Positions 38,614 to 47,583 of a stretch of 64,000 nucleotides of DNA are shown here, in pieces. The notes under the pieces are model-generated. The model ran no database searches and was not told the origin of the DNA. It saw nothing but the letters and a program-made list of their open reading frames with translations. Location of the stretch: NCBI GenBank assembly GCA_002162875.1, contig MABA01000003.1:62001-126000 (forward strand), given 5' to 3'. A program made the position numbers and the translations under genes. The stretch's first letter is position 1. Every line of letters starts with the position of its first letter. The DNA comes from Rhodobacterales bacterium 52_120_T64 (GTDB lineage: Bacteria > Pseudomonadota > Alphaproteobacteria > Rhodobacterales > Rhodobacteraceae).

Positions 38614-38730
38614 TTATCGCTGATCCTATGCGCCTGTGGGTTGTGGCCTTGCTGACCTGCATCTAGACTTTGCATCAAGTGGTCACCAAATAATTGTAAC
38701 AATCCCGCATTGATACCCAGAGGCAGATTG

Positions 38731-39900
38731 ATGGCAGAAAATGAAACTCCGGAAAAAATAATTGATGTCGAGGCAGCTATGGTTATCGGCGATCCTGACG
38801 CGGTTGAGGAAGAACATGACGAAACAGGTGTTGCTGGGCGAATCCTGAAGGTTTTTGGTATTCTATTGGTTGGCGGTGTTTCGGCGCTTTGGCTAGGTCC
38901 GAAAATCGCACCTGTATTACCTTCTGGTCTGGCATCCGTTTCGGCGTGGTTGGCACCGGGTGGGGCGCAATTGGATGCAGAAATCACCGCGTTGCAAATC
39001 GCACTGGCGGAGATGCCCGAACCTGTTTCAGCATACGAGATCGACGCGATGATCGCTGGCGGCATTTCAACCAAAACCGCCGCCCTTTCAGGACGTATTG
39101 ATGCGCTGGGCGATGGGGCGGTTTCGGCACAGACTGAATCGCGTCTGGCTGCGTTGGAATTGAAAACTGATGGCCTGCGGGCGGAACTTTCATCCCTGTT
39201 GGCGCAGCTTTTCGATGTATCGCAATTGGGGGGGGAGGTTTCAGCGGAAACCGCAGCCAAGCTCGCAGGGTTCACCGCCGTAAATGAAGGGCTGAAGGCT
39301 GAAATCGCGGCCTTGGCGAACCGGATCGATGGTGTTTCTGCGACTGCGGCGCAGGTCTCGGCAGTGGAAACCAATGCGAAAGTCGCGCGAAACGCGGCGG
39401 TTATACACAGCAGTTTGAACGCTATCGACGTGGCGCTATCTGCTGGCTTGCCGTTCGCAACGACACTTACAGATATGCAAAACGCAGGCTTTACGGATAT
39501 TCCGGAGGCCCTTAGTGACGCATCGGGCGGCGTTACCACGATGGCAAAACTACGGACTGATTTTCCCGATGCTGCGCACGGTGCGATCCGCGCATCGATC
39601 TTGGCATCGGCGGGCGACGGGGTTTTCGCGTCAATCGGCGCCTTCACGAAAGCGCAAGTTGCTGGGCGTTCATTAACGCCACAAGACGGAGTGGGGCCGG
39701 ACGCCGTATTGTCCCGCGCCGAAGCCGCGTTGAAGCAAGACGATCTGTCTCAAGCGTTGAACGAAATCGATGCGCTGCCAACAGCTGCGATGTCACCCGA
39801 AAGCGACGGGGCGATGGATGTCTGGTTAGCAGCAGCGACCGAGCTGCAAAACGCTCTAAATGCTTTTGACACGCTGCAAGCAAGCCTGACAGCCGAATAG
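38731..39900 (+). CDS. Mic60/mitofilin-family membrane protein
   Basis: A 389-aa protein with an acidic cytoplasmic N-terminus (1-36), one membrane helix (about 38-58), a long alanine-rich helical/coiled-coil region (about 80-235), and a C-terminal mitofilin domain (FATTLTDMQNAGFTDIPEAL, DFPDAAHGAIRASI, EAALKQDDLSQALNEID). Alphaproteobacterial homologues are the ancestors of mitochondrial Mic60 and shape inner-membrane invaginations. The ATG at 38731 has an AGAGG site upstream. It lies between hemD and HemY, the conserved arrangement of this family in the class. Confidence 0.9.
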   Translation: MAENETPEKIIDVEAAMVIGDPDAVEEEHDETGVAGRILKVFGILLVGGVSALWLGPKIAPVLPSGLASVSAWLAPGGAQLDAEITALQIALAEMPEPVSAYEIDAMIAGGISTKTAALSGRIDALGDGAVSAQTESRLAALELKTDGLRAELSSLLAQLFDVSQLGGEVSAETAAKLAGFTAVNEGLKAEIAALANRIDGVSATAAQVSAVETNAKVARNAAVIHSSLNAIDVALSAGLPFATTLTDMQNAGFTDIPEALSDASGGVTTMAKLRTDFPDAAHGAIRASILASAGDGVFASIGAFTKAQVAGRSLTPQDGVGPDAVLSRAEAALKQDDLSQALNEIDALPTAAMSPESDGAMDVWLAAATELQNALNAFDTLQASLTAE

Positions 39901-39910
39901 GAATACCGAT

Positions 39911-41368
39911 ATGATCTGGTCACTCGTTAAAGTTATTTTCTTTGTGTCATTGGCAATCGCGCTGTCATTCGGCCTGTCATTCGTGTTGGAAACGCCGGGC
40001 GGCGTACGGATCGCGTTTGGCGACCAAGAGATAAGCCTGGCACCTATTGGGTTCATACTTGCATTGCTACTGTTGCTGGCGACTTTCTGGATATTGTTGA
40101 AACTCTCGGGTCTACTCGTGGCGGTTTTGCGGTTTTCAATGGGTGATGAGACCGCCCTAACGCGGTACTGGGGTCGCAAACGCGAACGTCGCGGGTTTGA
40201 TGCGTTGGCTGACGGTATGGTTTCGTTAGCGGCCGGCGAAGGTGAAAAAGCGATGACGCAGGCCGCTAAAGCGGAACGCTTATTGCACCGCCCGGAACTG
40301 ACGCGCTTGCTAAGCGCCCAAGCGGCGGAACAGTCCGGTAACGGCGCACGCGCTCTTGGATATTACAAAGAAATGTTGCAAGATGATCGTACGCGGTTTG
40401 TTGGGGTTCAAGGCATTCTGAAGCAAAAGCTGGCCGAAGGCGATACGGATACGGCTTTGAAGCTGGCCGAAAAAGCCTTCGCACTGCGCCCCGCGCATCA
40501 TGGAAATCTGGACACGTTATTCTTGTTGCAATCCGAAGCGGCGGATTGGTTCGGTGCACGTAAGACGTTATCGGCCAAGCTAAGAGCCAAAGCATTGCCG
40601 CGCGATGTCGCCAAACGCCGCGAGGCGATTCTGTTGCTGGCGGATGCCAAGGTAGCATATGAAAACGGCGATCAAACGGCGGCGCGAGAGGCCGCGTTGC
40701 AGGCGAACAAGATGGCACCAACGTTGGTTCCGGCCGCGGTTCTGGCTGCGCGCATATTGATCGAAGAAGGGTCGAAACGTCCGGCCATCAAAATATTGAA
40801 GGCCGCATGGCAATCCATGCCGCACCCTGATCTGGCTACGGCATTTGCGGCCATTGAACCCGATGAGGCGCCCAAGGAGCGTCGCAAACGTTTCGACCAA
40901 CTGGTAAACCTGCAACCCGCACACCGTGAAACGAAAATGCTGATAACCGAGTTGGCCCTTAGCGAAGAAGATTTCCCCGCAGCACGTCGCGCGATTGGGG
41001 ATTTGGCAGAAGAAATGCCAACCACGCGTACTTTGGCGCTGATGGCCGCGATTGAACGCGGATCGGGTTCTGACGAAGATATCGTACGAGCAATCCTTGC
41101 CAAAGCGTTAAGCGCTAGCCGCGGTGATCAGTGGATCTGTTCGGCTTGCGGGCAAGCGCATGTGGAATGGTCACCGACCTGCCACAACTGCAGTGCATTC
41201 GATACGCTGGAATGGAAAGAGCCGGCGGAATCCGACGCCGAACCAATGGATGCGGTTTTGTCACTTATTGTCGGCGCCACATCGGTTGCAGCGCCCGAGC
41301 CAGAAGAACCGCTAGAAACAGCGCCGATAATTATCGATGCCGAAGTCGTCGATGAGGACACGGTTTAA
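39911..41368 (+). CDS. HemY-family TPR membrane protein
   Basis: A 485-aa protein with two N-terminal membrane helices (about 5-24 and 43-66, the HemY_N module) and then tetratricopeptide-like helical repeats to about residue 400. A rubredoxin-like knuckle follows with two CxxC pairs (CSAC at 411-414 and CHNC near 425-428) and an acidic tail. HemY-N proteins lie in heme operons, and their biochemical role is not settled; this is not the oxygen-dependent protoporphyrinogen oxidase also called HemY. It starts 10 bp after the Mic60 gene. Confidence 0.85.
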   Translation: MIWSLVKVIFFVSLAIALSFGLSFVLETPGGVRIAFGDQEISLAPIGFILALLLLLATFWILLKLSGLLVAVLRFSMGDETALTRYWGRKRERRGFDALADGMVSLAAGEGEKAMTQAAKAERLLHRPELTRLLSAQAAEQSGNGARALGYYKEMLQDDRTRFVGVQGILKQKLAEGDTDTALKLAEKAFALRPAHHGNLDTLFLLQSEAADWFGARKTLSAKLRAKALPRDVAKRREAILLLADAKVAYENGDQTAAREAALQANKMAPTLVPAAVLAARILIEEGSKRPAIKILKAAWQSMPHPDLATAFAAIEPDEAPKERRKRFDQLVNLQPAHRETKMLITELALSEEDFPAARRAIGDLAEEMPTTRTLALMAAIERGSGSDEDIVRAILAKALSASRGDQWICSACGQAHVEWSPTCHNCSAFDTLEWKEPAESDAEPMDAVLSLIVGATSVAAPEPEEPLETAPIIIDAEVVDEDTV

Positions 41369-41380
41369 CTGCGCGCCTTG

Positions 41381-42190
41381 TTACCCGATCAAGGCGCGTG
41401 TCAATGCGCTGTCAGGTTCCACGAGGCTGTTTACGACGGTGAAGTGATTGAGGGCAGGTTCCTCGACACAGGTAATGTTCATGCCGAATCCAGTCCACAC
41501 ATTGGCTAGCAGGGCATTTTGGCGCACGAATTCAGGACGCTCGTCTGCGCCAACCCAACATGTCAGATCAAAACCGGAGCGCGGGGTCAGCAGGGCAGGG
41601 CTTTCGGCACTTGCACCAGCCATATCCATCTTAAAATCCGCGTTCATTTCTGTGCGCAGCATCGGGCGAATATCGTGAACACCGCTGATCGCGACAATTC
41701 GGTCAACGCGCGCCATACAAGCCAGATCAATATCGATGCACCCCATCCGCGCCGCCAAATGCCCGCCTGCGGAATGCCCCGTCAGGTGGATCGGCCCATC
41801 AAAACGGGTAGCAGCAAAATCGATTGCTGTGGCGATTTGTTGGGTGATGTCTGCGATCCGCACCTCTGGACAAAGGATGTATCCGGGCATGGCAACCGCC
41901 CACCCAAGCGCGTTTGCCCCCGCAGCCAACTGCGACCACAAGTTTTTGTCGCGCGACAGCCAATAGCCCCCATGAACGAAAACCACCAAACCTTTGGGGG
42001 TGCCTTCCGGGTGAAATATATCCATAACCTGACGCGGGTGTTTACCATAGGGCACGTTTAACTCCGCCCGACCATCAGCGCTCATTTGGTCCCGAAACGC
42101 AGCTCCATCAACCGCCCACGCAGCGACGATATCGTCCACGTCCTCGACGTAAACACCGTTAGCATAAGCGTCGTCCCAATCGGTTATCAT
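41381..42190 (-). CDS. Alpha/beta hydrolase, kynurenine-formamidase-like
   Basis: A 269-aa serine hydrolase with the oxyanion-hole motif FVHGGYW and the nucleophile elbow GHSAGGHLAAR (Ser at about 138). The HGGYW motif and layout match the BNA7/AFMID-type formamidases and related esterases; the substrate is not certain. GGAG lies 6 nt before the ATG at 42190. It follows livM by 55 bp on the same strand, so it may hydrolyse a compound brought in by the ABC system. It converges on the HemY gene. Confidence 0.82.
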   Translation of the reverse strand: MITDWDDAYANGVYVEDVDDIVAAWAVDGAAFRDQMSADGRAELNVPYGKHPRQVMDIFHPEGTPKGLVVFVHGGYWLSRDKNLWSQLAAGANALGWAVAMPGYILCPEVRIADITQQIATAIDFAATRFDGPIHLTGHSAGGHLAARMGCIDIDLACMARVDRIVAISGVHDIRPMLRTEMNADFKMDMAGASAESPALLTPRSGFDLTCWVGADERPEFVRQNALLANVWTGFGMNITCVEEPALNHFTVVNSLVEPDSALTRALIG

Positions 42191-42245
42191 ATCGCTCTCC
42201 AAAACGGGATTTCCCCTACATTAAATTCTTTGCGTCCAGCGGTCA

Positions 42246-43553
42246 CTAGCGCCCGCCTTTCTCAGGTATCAATCCCCTTGGACTGAACCTGAGAACTAGC
42301 AGCAGGATCATACCCATAACCATCAACCGCATATGCGGTGCTGATTTGAGCAGATGATCGCGCAGTCCGTTACCTTCGGACATGCCAGAAGTTACGACGT
42401 CCATCAGCCATGCGCCCACCGGTTCAGCTTCGATCCAGACGAACCAGATTAGGAATCCACCCAGAACCGAGCCCCAGTTGTTGCCTGACCCCCCGACGAT
42501 AACCATCACCCAGATCAGGAATGTGTACCGCAGTGGATTATACGTGCCCGGTGTGAACTGTCCGTCCAGCGTTGTCAGCATCGCACCCGCGATACCCACG
42601 ACGGCGGAGCCCAGAATGAAAACCTGTAAATGGCGTCGCGTTACGTCCTTACCCATCGCCTCGGCTGCGTCGCGGTTGTCGCGAATGGCGCGCATCATAC
42701 GACCCCATGGGGATTTCAGCGCTTTTTCGGATAGCCACATGATGGCCAGCAAAACGACAGCAAACAATACGGAATAGGACAGTTTCACGAAGATGGAACT
42801 GAAACTGATTACGTTCGTGCCTAATGTGTCGGCTAGCGAAATAAACCAGTCCGTGTTCTGCAATTCGATCTCGCGCGGGACAGGTCGGTCGAGACCGGCG
42901 ACGTTTTTAACACCGCGCGTTAACCAATCCTCGTTTTTCAACACGGCGATGATGATTTCAGAAATACCTAGTGTGGCAATCGCAAGATAATCCGATCTTA
43001 GCCCAAGGGCGATTTTTCCCACCAACCATGCAGCACCAGCAGCGAACAACCCGCCCACAGCCCACGACACGATGACCGGTAAGCCTAACCCGCCGAGGTA
43101 ACCGGTTTTGGCCGGCTCGATTGCTTCAATGGCACTAACGGAAGGGTCAAAGATCCCACGGGTTATGAAAAATCCGGCGACGATGATGGCGAAACTGACA
43201 AGGCTGCGACGCCGCCCTGTTAACTTGCGTCGTGCATAAATCGTAGCGGCGATGGTCACGCCCAGCGATATGATCGCAAGGCCGATGCCTGCCGCGCCTG
43301 CGCTCCACGCTTCGGTTACAGGTGGTTTTGAGACCAACACCGCCGCGACCCCACCAAGGGCAGCGAAGCCCATGATCCCGACGTTGAACAGACCCGCATA
43401 CCCCCACTGGATGTTAACCCCCAGGGCCATCACGGACGAGATCAGGCAAAGGTTGAAAATGGTTAACGCGACTGACCAGCTTTGGCCAAAGCCAACGATG
43501 GCCAGCAGGCCAAACATACCGGCGAACAAAAGGACATTGCGGTGAATTCTCAT
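42246..43553 (-). CDS. livM: Branched-chain amino acid-type ABC permease LivM
   Basis: A 435-aa inner-membrane permease with about ten helices. The LivM signatures are GYAGLFNVGIMGFAALGG, the segment GLRSDYLAIATLGISEI, MRAIRDNRDAAEAMGKDVTRRHL (the EAA loop contacting the ATPases), and IWVMVIVGGSGNNWGSVLGG. It is longer than E. coli-type LivM because of an insert of about 80 residues in the first third, a form common in Rhodobacterales. It overlaps livH by 4 bp. Confidence 0.93.
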   Translation of the reverse strand: MRIHRNVLLFAGMFGLLAIVGFGQSWSVALTIFNLCLISSVMALGVNIQWGYAGLFNVGIMGFAALGGVAAVLVSKPPVTEAWSAGAAGIGLAIISLGVTIAATIYARRKLTGRRRSLVSFAIIVAGFFITRGIFDPSVSAIEAIEPAKTGYLGGLGLPVIVSWAVGGLFAAGAAWLVGKIALGLRSDYLAIATLGISEIIIAVLKNEDWLTRGVKNVAGLDRPVPREIELQNTDWFISLADTLGTNVISFSSIFVKLSYSVLFAVVLLAIMWLSEKALKSPWGRMMRAIRDNRDAAEAMGKDVTRRHLQVFILGSAVVGIAGAMLTTLDGQFTPGTYNPLRYTFLIWVMVIVGGSGNNWGSVLGGFLIWFVWIEAEPVGAWLMDVVTSGMSEGNGLRDHLLKSAPHMRLMVMGMILLLVLRFSPRGLIPEKGGR

Positions 43554-44563
43554 AACACTTTCCCCTTGAAAATACCCGTCGGCCTTATTAGCAACACCAT
43601 CACGAGGATCACGAAGGATACCGCGAATTTATAATCGGTGGACAGTAGCTGAACCAAGCTGTCTGGCTCCAGGTTCTCGGGCAACAGGTAGCGCAGGAAT
43701 TTCTTGTAGGCGTAGGTGATCGTAACCTCGGAAAAGGCTACCACAAACCCACCTGCAATCGCACCGAGCGGATTGCCGATGCCCCCAACAATTGCGGCGG
43801 CAAAAATCGGGAGCAATAATTGGAAATACGTGAACGGTTTGAAGCTTTTGTCCAACCCGTAGAGCGTGCCAGCGATGGTCGCCAAGGCGGCCGCAATAAT
43901 CCACGTGATCATCACAACGCGTTCAGGGGAAATCCCCGACAACAACGCCAAATCCTCGTTATCCGAAAACGCGCGCATTGATTTACCTGTACGTGTTCGC
44001 TGCAAGAACCAGAACAAAGCGATCACTACGATAACGGCGATGCCCAGCGTTAAAGCTTGCGAGACCTTGATTGTCAGTCCTTCGGCCATGCCGGTTGCGG
44101 CTTTGAAATCGCGGGCTTTGATGATGAACCGCTCGCCATCGGCAAAGCGTTGATCGTCTGGTCCAATGATGAACCGCACGATGCCATTCATCACAAACAT
44201 CACCCCGACAGAGGACATAACGAACACAATCGGTGCCGCTTTTACCTTTCGATAGAAACGATAAACCAACCTGTCTGTTGCCAATAGCATGCCCACCGTT
44301 GCCAGAATGCCAAACGGTAATGCCAGCAGGGCTGTCGGTAGCGGATGAATCGAAACCCCCATTGACTGGAACCACCATGTCACAAGGATCGTTACCATCG
44401 TGCCAAACGCCATCGTGTCACCATGCGCGAAATTGGAGAACCGCAGGATGCCGAAAACCAGCGTTACCCCCAACGCCCCGAGCGCAAGTTGTGCACCGTA
44501 GGCCGTGGCAGGCACCAAAACGAAGTTGGCGAAAAGGATTAGTGCGTTAAGAATATCGGTCAT
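43550..44563 (-). CDS. livH: Branched-chain amino acid-type ABC permease LivH
   Basis: A 337-aa permease with about eight helices. Family signs are the N-terminal GAQLALGALGVTLVFGILRFSNFAHG, the EAA-type loop MRAFSDNEDLALLSGISPERV, and IFAAAIVGGIGNPLGAIAGG. With LivM it forms the membrane pore. It begins 3 bp after livF and overlaps livM by 4 bp. Confidence 0.95.
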   Translation of the reverse strand: MTDILNALILFANFVLVPATAYGAQLALGALGVTLVFGILRFSNFAHGDTMAFGTMVTILVTWWFQSMGVSIHPLPTALLALPFGILATVGMLLATDRLVYRFYRKVKAAPIVFVMSSVGVMFVMNGIVRFIIGPDDQRFADGERFIIKARDFKAATGMAEGLTIKVSQALTLGIAVIVVIALFWFLQRTRTGKSMRAFSDNEDLALLSGISPERVVMITWIIAAALATIAGTLYGLDKSFKPFTYFQLLLPIFAAAIVGGIGNPLGAIAGGFVVAFSEVTITYAYKKFLRYLLPENLEPDSLVQLLSTDYKFAVSFVILVMVLLIRPTGIFKGKVL

Positions 44564-44566
44564 ATC

Positions 44567-45271
44567 TTAACCCCCCAAGAATGATTTGCGGACTTCGGGG
44601 TTAGCTAAAAGCGCCTCGCCTGTGTCCGTGAAACGGTTGCGGCCCTGCACCAAAACGTAGCCTTTATCGGCAATGTTCAGTGCTTGGCGAGCGTTTTGTT
44701 CGACCATCAGGATGGCGATGCCGGTTTTGGCGACCTCAATAATGTTGTCGAACAACTCGTCCATCACGATTGGCGAAACGCCAGCCGTGGGTTCGTCTAG
44801 CATCAACACTTTAGGCTGTGTCATCAGTGCGCGGCCAACGGCAACCTGCTGGCGTTGACCACCTGAAAGCTCGCCTGCTTGTTGATTGCGTTTTTCTTTG
44901 AGGATCGGGAACAGCTCAAACACCCGTTCCATCGTCTCGGAAAAATCGTCGGTACGGATATACGCCCCCATTTCGAGGTTTTCCTGAACCGTCAGGCTTG
45001 TAAACACGTTGTTGGTCTGTGGTACAAACCCCATACCCGCCTTCACGCGATCCTGAGGGCTAAGGCCGGAAATGTCCGTTCCGTCCAGCACCACACGACC
45101 GGTATGAATGCTCAGCATCCCGAATACGGCTTTCATTGCTGTTGATTTACCGGCTCCATTCGGGCCGACGATCACAGCGATCTCGCCTTTTTCGACGGCG
45201 ATAGTGCAGTCGTGCAGAATATCAGCGGCGCCATATCCGCCGGTCATGTTTTCACCGCTTAGAAAGCTCAT
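44567..45271 (-). CDS. livF: ABC transporter ATP-binding protein LivF
   Basis: A 234-aa ATPase with Walker A GPNGAGKSTAMK (about residues 37-48), the Q-loop QTNNVF, the signature LSGGQRQQVAVGRAL, and Walker B VLMLDEPTAG. The size and the H-loop region MVEQNARQALNIADKGYVL are those of LivF. It overlaps the end of livG by 4 bp and is followed by livH. Confidence 0.95.
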   Translation of the reverse strand: MSFLSGENMTGGYGAADILHDCTIAVEKGEIAVIVGPNGAGKSTAMKAVFGMLSIHTGRVVLDGTDISGLSPQDRVKAGMGFVPQTNNVFTSLTVQENLEMGAYIRTDDFSETMERVFELFPILKEKRNQQAGELSGGQRQQVAVGRALMTQPKVLMLDEPTAGVSPIVMDELFDNIIEVAKTGIAILMVEQNARQALNIADKGYVLVQGRNRFTDTGEALLANPEVRKSFLGG

Positions 45272-46053
45272 TTTTTCGCCCCCACGGTTTTATTCTTTAG
45301 GCCAGTGCCAAGATACGCCTCGATCACGGCCTCATTGTTTTTCACTTCGTCGACAGTGCCTTGCGCCAGAACTTGCCCTTCCGCCATACAGATCACGGGG
45401 TCACACATGCGCCCGATGAAATCCATGTCGTGCTCGATCATGCAGAATGTATAGCCGCGTTCTTGGTTCAGGCGAATAATTGCGTCGCCAATTGTGTTTA
45501 ACAACGTGCGGTTAACGCCAGCGCCGACCTCGTCCAGAAACACAATCTTGGCGTCAACCATCATGGTGCGCCCCAGTTCCAGCAACTTTTTCTGACCTCC
45601 CGAAAGGTTTCCCGCCAGCTCGTCTGCTACATGGGAGATTTCAAGGAATTCGATAACCTCGTCGGCCTTTCGGGCGACTTCGGCCTCTTGCTCACGCACC
45701 TCGGCGCTTTTGAACCAAGCGTTCCACAGCGTCTCGCCTGATTGTGCGCCCGGCACCATCATCAGGTTTTCGCGAACGGTCAAGGTCGAGAATTCATGTG
45801 CGATTTGGAAGGTCCGCAGCAGCCCTTTGCCAAACAATTCGTGCGGTGACAGGCCGGTGATATCCTCACCATCCAGATAAACCGTCCCGGATGTCGGCGT
45901 GTAATGCCCTGCAATTACGTTGAACAACGTGGTCTTGCCAGCGCCGTTAGGTCCGATCAATCCGGTGATCGAGCCTTTTGCGATCTCAATGCTGGTCCCG
46001 TTGACCGCTTTGATCCCGCCAAAATGCATATGTAGGTTTTCAACCTCTATCAT
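45268..46053 (-). CDS. livG: ABC transporter ATP-binding protein LivG
   Basis: A 261-aa ATPase with Walker A GPNGAGKTTLFN (about residues 36-47), the signature LSGGQKKLLELGRTMM, Walker B IVFLDEVGAGVN, and the LivG-type C-terminus AQGTVDEVKNNEAVIEAYLG. The ATG at 46053 is preferred over GTG at 46059 because AGGGGG lies 8 nt upstream. A hairpin separates it from the gene for the binding protein. Confidence 0.94.
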   Translation of the reverse strand: MIEVENLHMHFGGIKAVNGTSIEIAKGSITGLIGPNGAGKTTLFNVIAGHYTPTSGTVYLDGEDITGLSPHELFGKGLLRTFQIAHEFSTLTVRENLMMVPGAQSGETLWNAWFKSAEVREQEAEVARKADEVIEFLEISHVADELAGNLSGGQKKLLELGRTMMVDAKIVFLDEVGAGVNRTLLNTIGDAIIRLNQERGYTFCMIEHDMDFIGRMCDPVICMAEGQVLAQGTVDEVKNNEAVIEAYLGTGLKNKTVGAKK

Positions 46054-46078
46054 ATCCACTGCCCCCTAGATGCGAAAA

Positions 46079-46104
46079 GGCAGCCCGAAATTCAACGGGC
46101 TGCC
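46079..46104 (-). terminator. Intercistronic attenuator hairpin in the liv operon
   Basis: GGCAGCCCG (46079-46087) pairs perfectly over 9 bp with 46096-46104 around an 8-nt loop, and TTTT follows in the minus-strand direction. It lies between the binding-protein gene and livG. This position usually gives an excess of binding-protein message over permease message. Confidence 0.6.
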
Positions 46105-46124
46105 CTGTATTTCAAAAGAATCGA

Positions 46125-47315
46125 TTAACGGAAGCGCTGTGTTTCGAATACGCCGTCAATGATTTCATACTCTTGGTAAGAGCCAGAAGCTTCGCCTGGG
46201 CCAATCAATTCTACGCCGGATGCACCTTCGTAGTTGATTTCGCCACCATCAGCCAAGATCTGAAGACCTTTGGCCAGCTCACCGGGAAGGATGACTTCAC
46301 CCGGTGCATTGGCAACGCCCATTACGTTTGCCGCAATGGATGCACGATCAGCAGAACCACCAGCTTGAATGGCCAGCGCAACTAGAGCGGCTGCATCATA
46401 GCTTTCAGCTGTGAACGGGCCACCAGGGTTGCCCACAGTACCTGTCAACATTTCAATAAGCATTGCAGTTCCGTCGCTGTCGGAACCTGGCTGTGTGCCA
46501 ATGGAACCGTTCAGGTCAGGTCCGATTGCTTCGATCAGAGAGTCAGATTTCATGCCATCGCCCATTACGAACGTGTCAAAAGCGCCAGTATCAAGCGACG
46601 CTTGAATGATACCTTTACCACCTTGGTCAGCATACCCGAGAACTGCGAGAATATCACCGCCGGCAGATGCCAGCGCACCAACTTCAGCTGAGTAATCCGC
46701 TTTGCCATCTTCGTGCGCTGCAGAAATAGTGATCGTGCCGCCTAGGGCTTTGAACGATGCTTCAAACGCGTCGGCCAAGCCTTTACCGTAATCGTTGTTT
46801 GTGTATGTCACAGCAACTTCTGTAATGCCTTTGTCGTTCAGCACGTCAGCCATAACCGCACCCTGACGGGCATCGGATGGTGCTGTGCGGAAGAACAGGC
46901 CGTTGTCGTCGATTGACGATAGGCCAGGCGATGTTGCTGAAGGCGAAATCATTACAACGCCGTTAGGCACAGCAACGTTTGACACAATCGCGCCAGTCAC
47001 ACCGGAACAGTCAGCGCCGACGATGGCGGCAACGTTGTTGGCAGTAATCTGTTTCTCGCCAACCGCGGTCGCAGCAGCAGAATCGATACATGTGGAATCG
47101 CCAGTAATCACATTGATGGTTTTGCCGCCCAGCAGAAGGCCAGAAGCGTTAACTTCGGCAAACGCGAATTCGGCAGCAGGACCCATGTCCGCAACAAGCG
47201 ATTCAATCGGTCCGGTGTAACCCAGAATAATTCCGACGTTGATTTCGTGGCCGGCTGAAAACGCCGATGTCGCGATCAGCGTAGAGGCCGCCGTCGCAAG
47301 AAGTAGTTTTTTCAT
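46125..47315 (-). CDS. Branched-chain amino acid-type ABC substrate-binding protein
   Basis: A 396-aa periplasmic protein with a signal peptide (MKKLLLATAASTLIATSAFS) and the type I periplasmic-binding fold of the LivK/Peripla_BP_6 family (INVGIILGYTGPIESLVADM, GVTGAIVSNVAVPNGVVMISPSATSPGLS, YTNNDYGKGLADAFEASF). The ligand is not predictable; members bind branched-chain amino acids, amides, urea or aromatic acids. GGGAGA precedes the ATG at 47315. It is the first gene of the ABC operon. Confidence 0.92.
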   Translation of the reverse strand: MKKLLLATAASTLIATSAFSAGHEINVGIILGYTGPIESLVADMGPAAEFAFAEVNASGLLLGGKTINVITGDSTCIDSAAATAVGEKQITANNVAAIVGADCSGVTGAIVSNVAVPNGVVMISPSATSPGLSSIDDNGLFFRTAPSDARQGAVMADVLNDKGITEVAVTYTNNDYGKGLADAFEASFKALGGTITISAAHEDGKADYSAEVGALASAGGDILAVLGYADQGGKGIIQASLDTGAFDTFVMGDGMKSDSLIEAIGPDLNGSIGTQPGSDSDGTAMLIEMLTGTVGNPGGPFTAESYDAAALVALAIQAGGSADRASIAANVMGVANAPGEVILPGELAKGLQILADGGEINYEGASGVELIGPGEASGSYQEYEIIDGVFETQRFR

Positions 47316-47456
47316 AATATTCTCCCTAGTTGAGCAGATGACATTCGTCATTCCGGCGGACAGTGCACGATATTGAAGGCCATTTTGCAACAGGAATTAG
47401 GAGCAAAAGTGGACTTAATGATCAAATCCCTATTGTTTTCGTCCATTTCTCGCCCT

Positions 47457-47486
47457 GCGGGTTTCCTTCTGCGTTAGAAAACCCGC
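47457..47486. other. Hairpin in the gap before the ABC operon
   Basis: GCGGGTTT (47457-47464) pairs over 8 bp with 47479-47486, about 140 bp upstream of the binding-protein start and 98 bp past the stop of the MFS gene. No T-run follows. It may be a weak terminator for the MFS gene or part of a longer leader. Confidence 0.3.
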
Positions 47487-47583
47487 AATACCAATCATTG
47501 AAGGTAGGTTGGCGCGAAACTTTTGACCGCAGCTTGGGGATAAGTGGCGGGATTCGATACCACTTTGAGCAATCATTGTGGCT

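Noticed and set aside
38610-39647. Long open frame (345 codons) on the minus strand
   Set aside because: It is antisense to the Mic60 gene, and its serine/alanine-rich product mirrors the alanine-rich coiled coil on the other strand.
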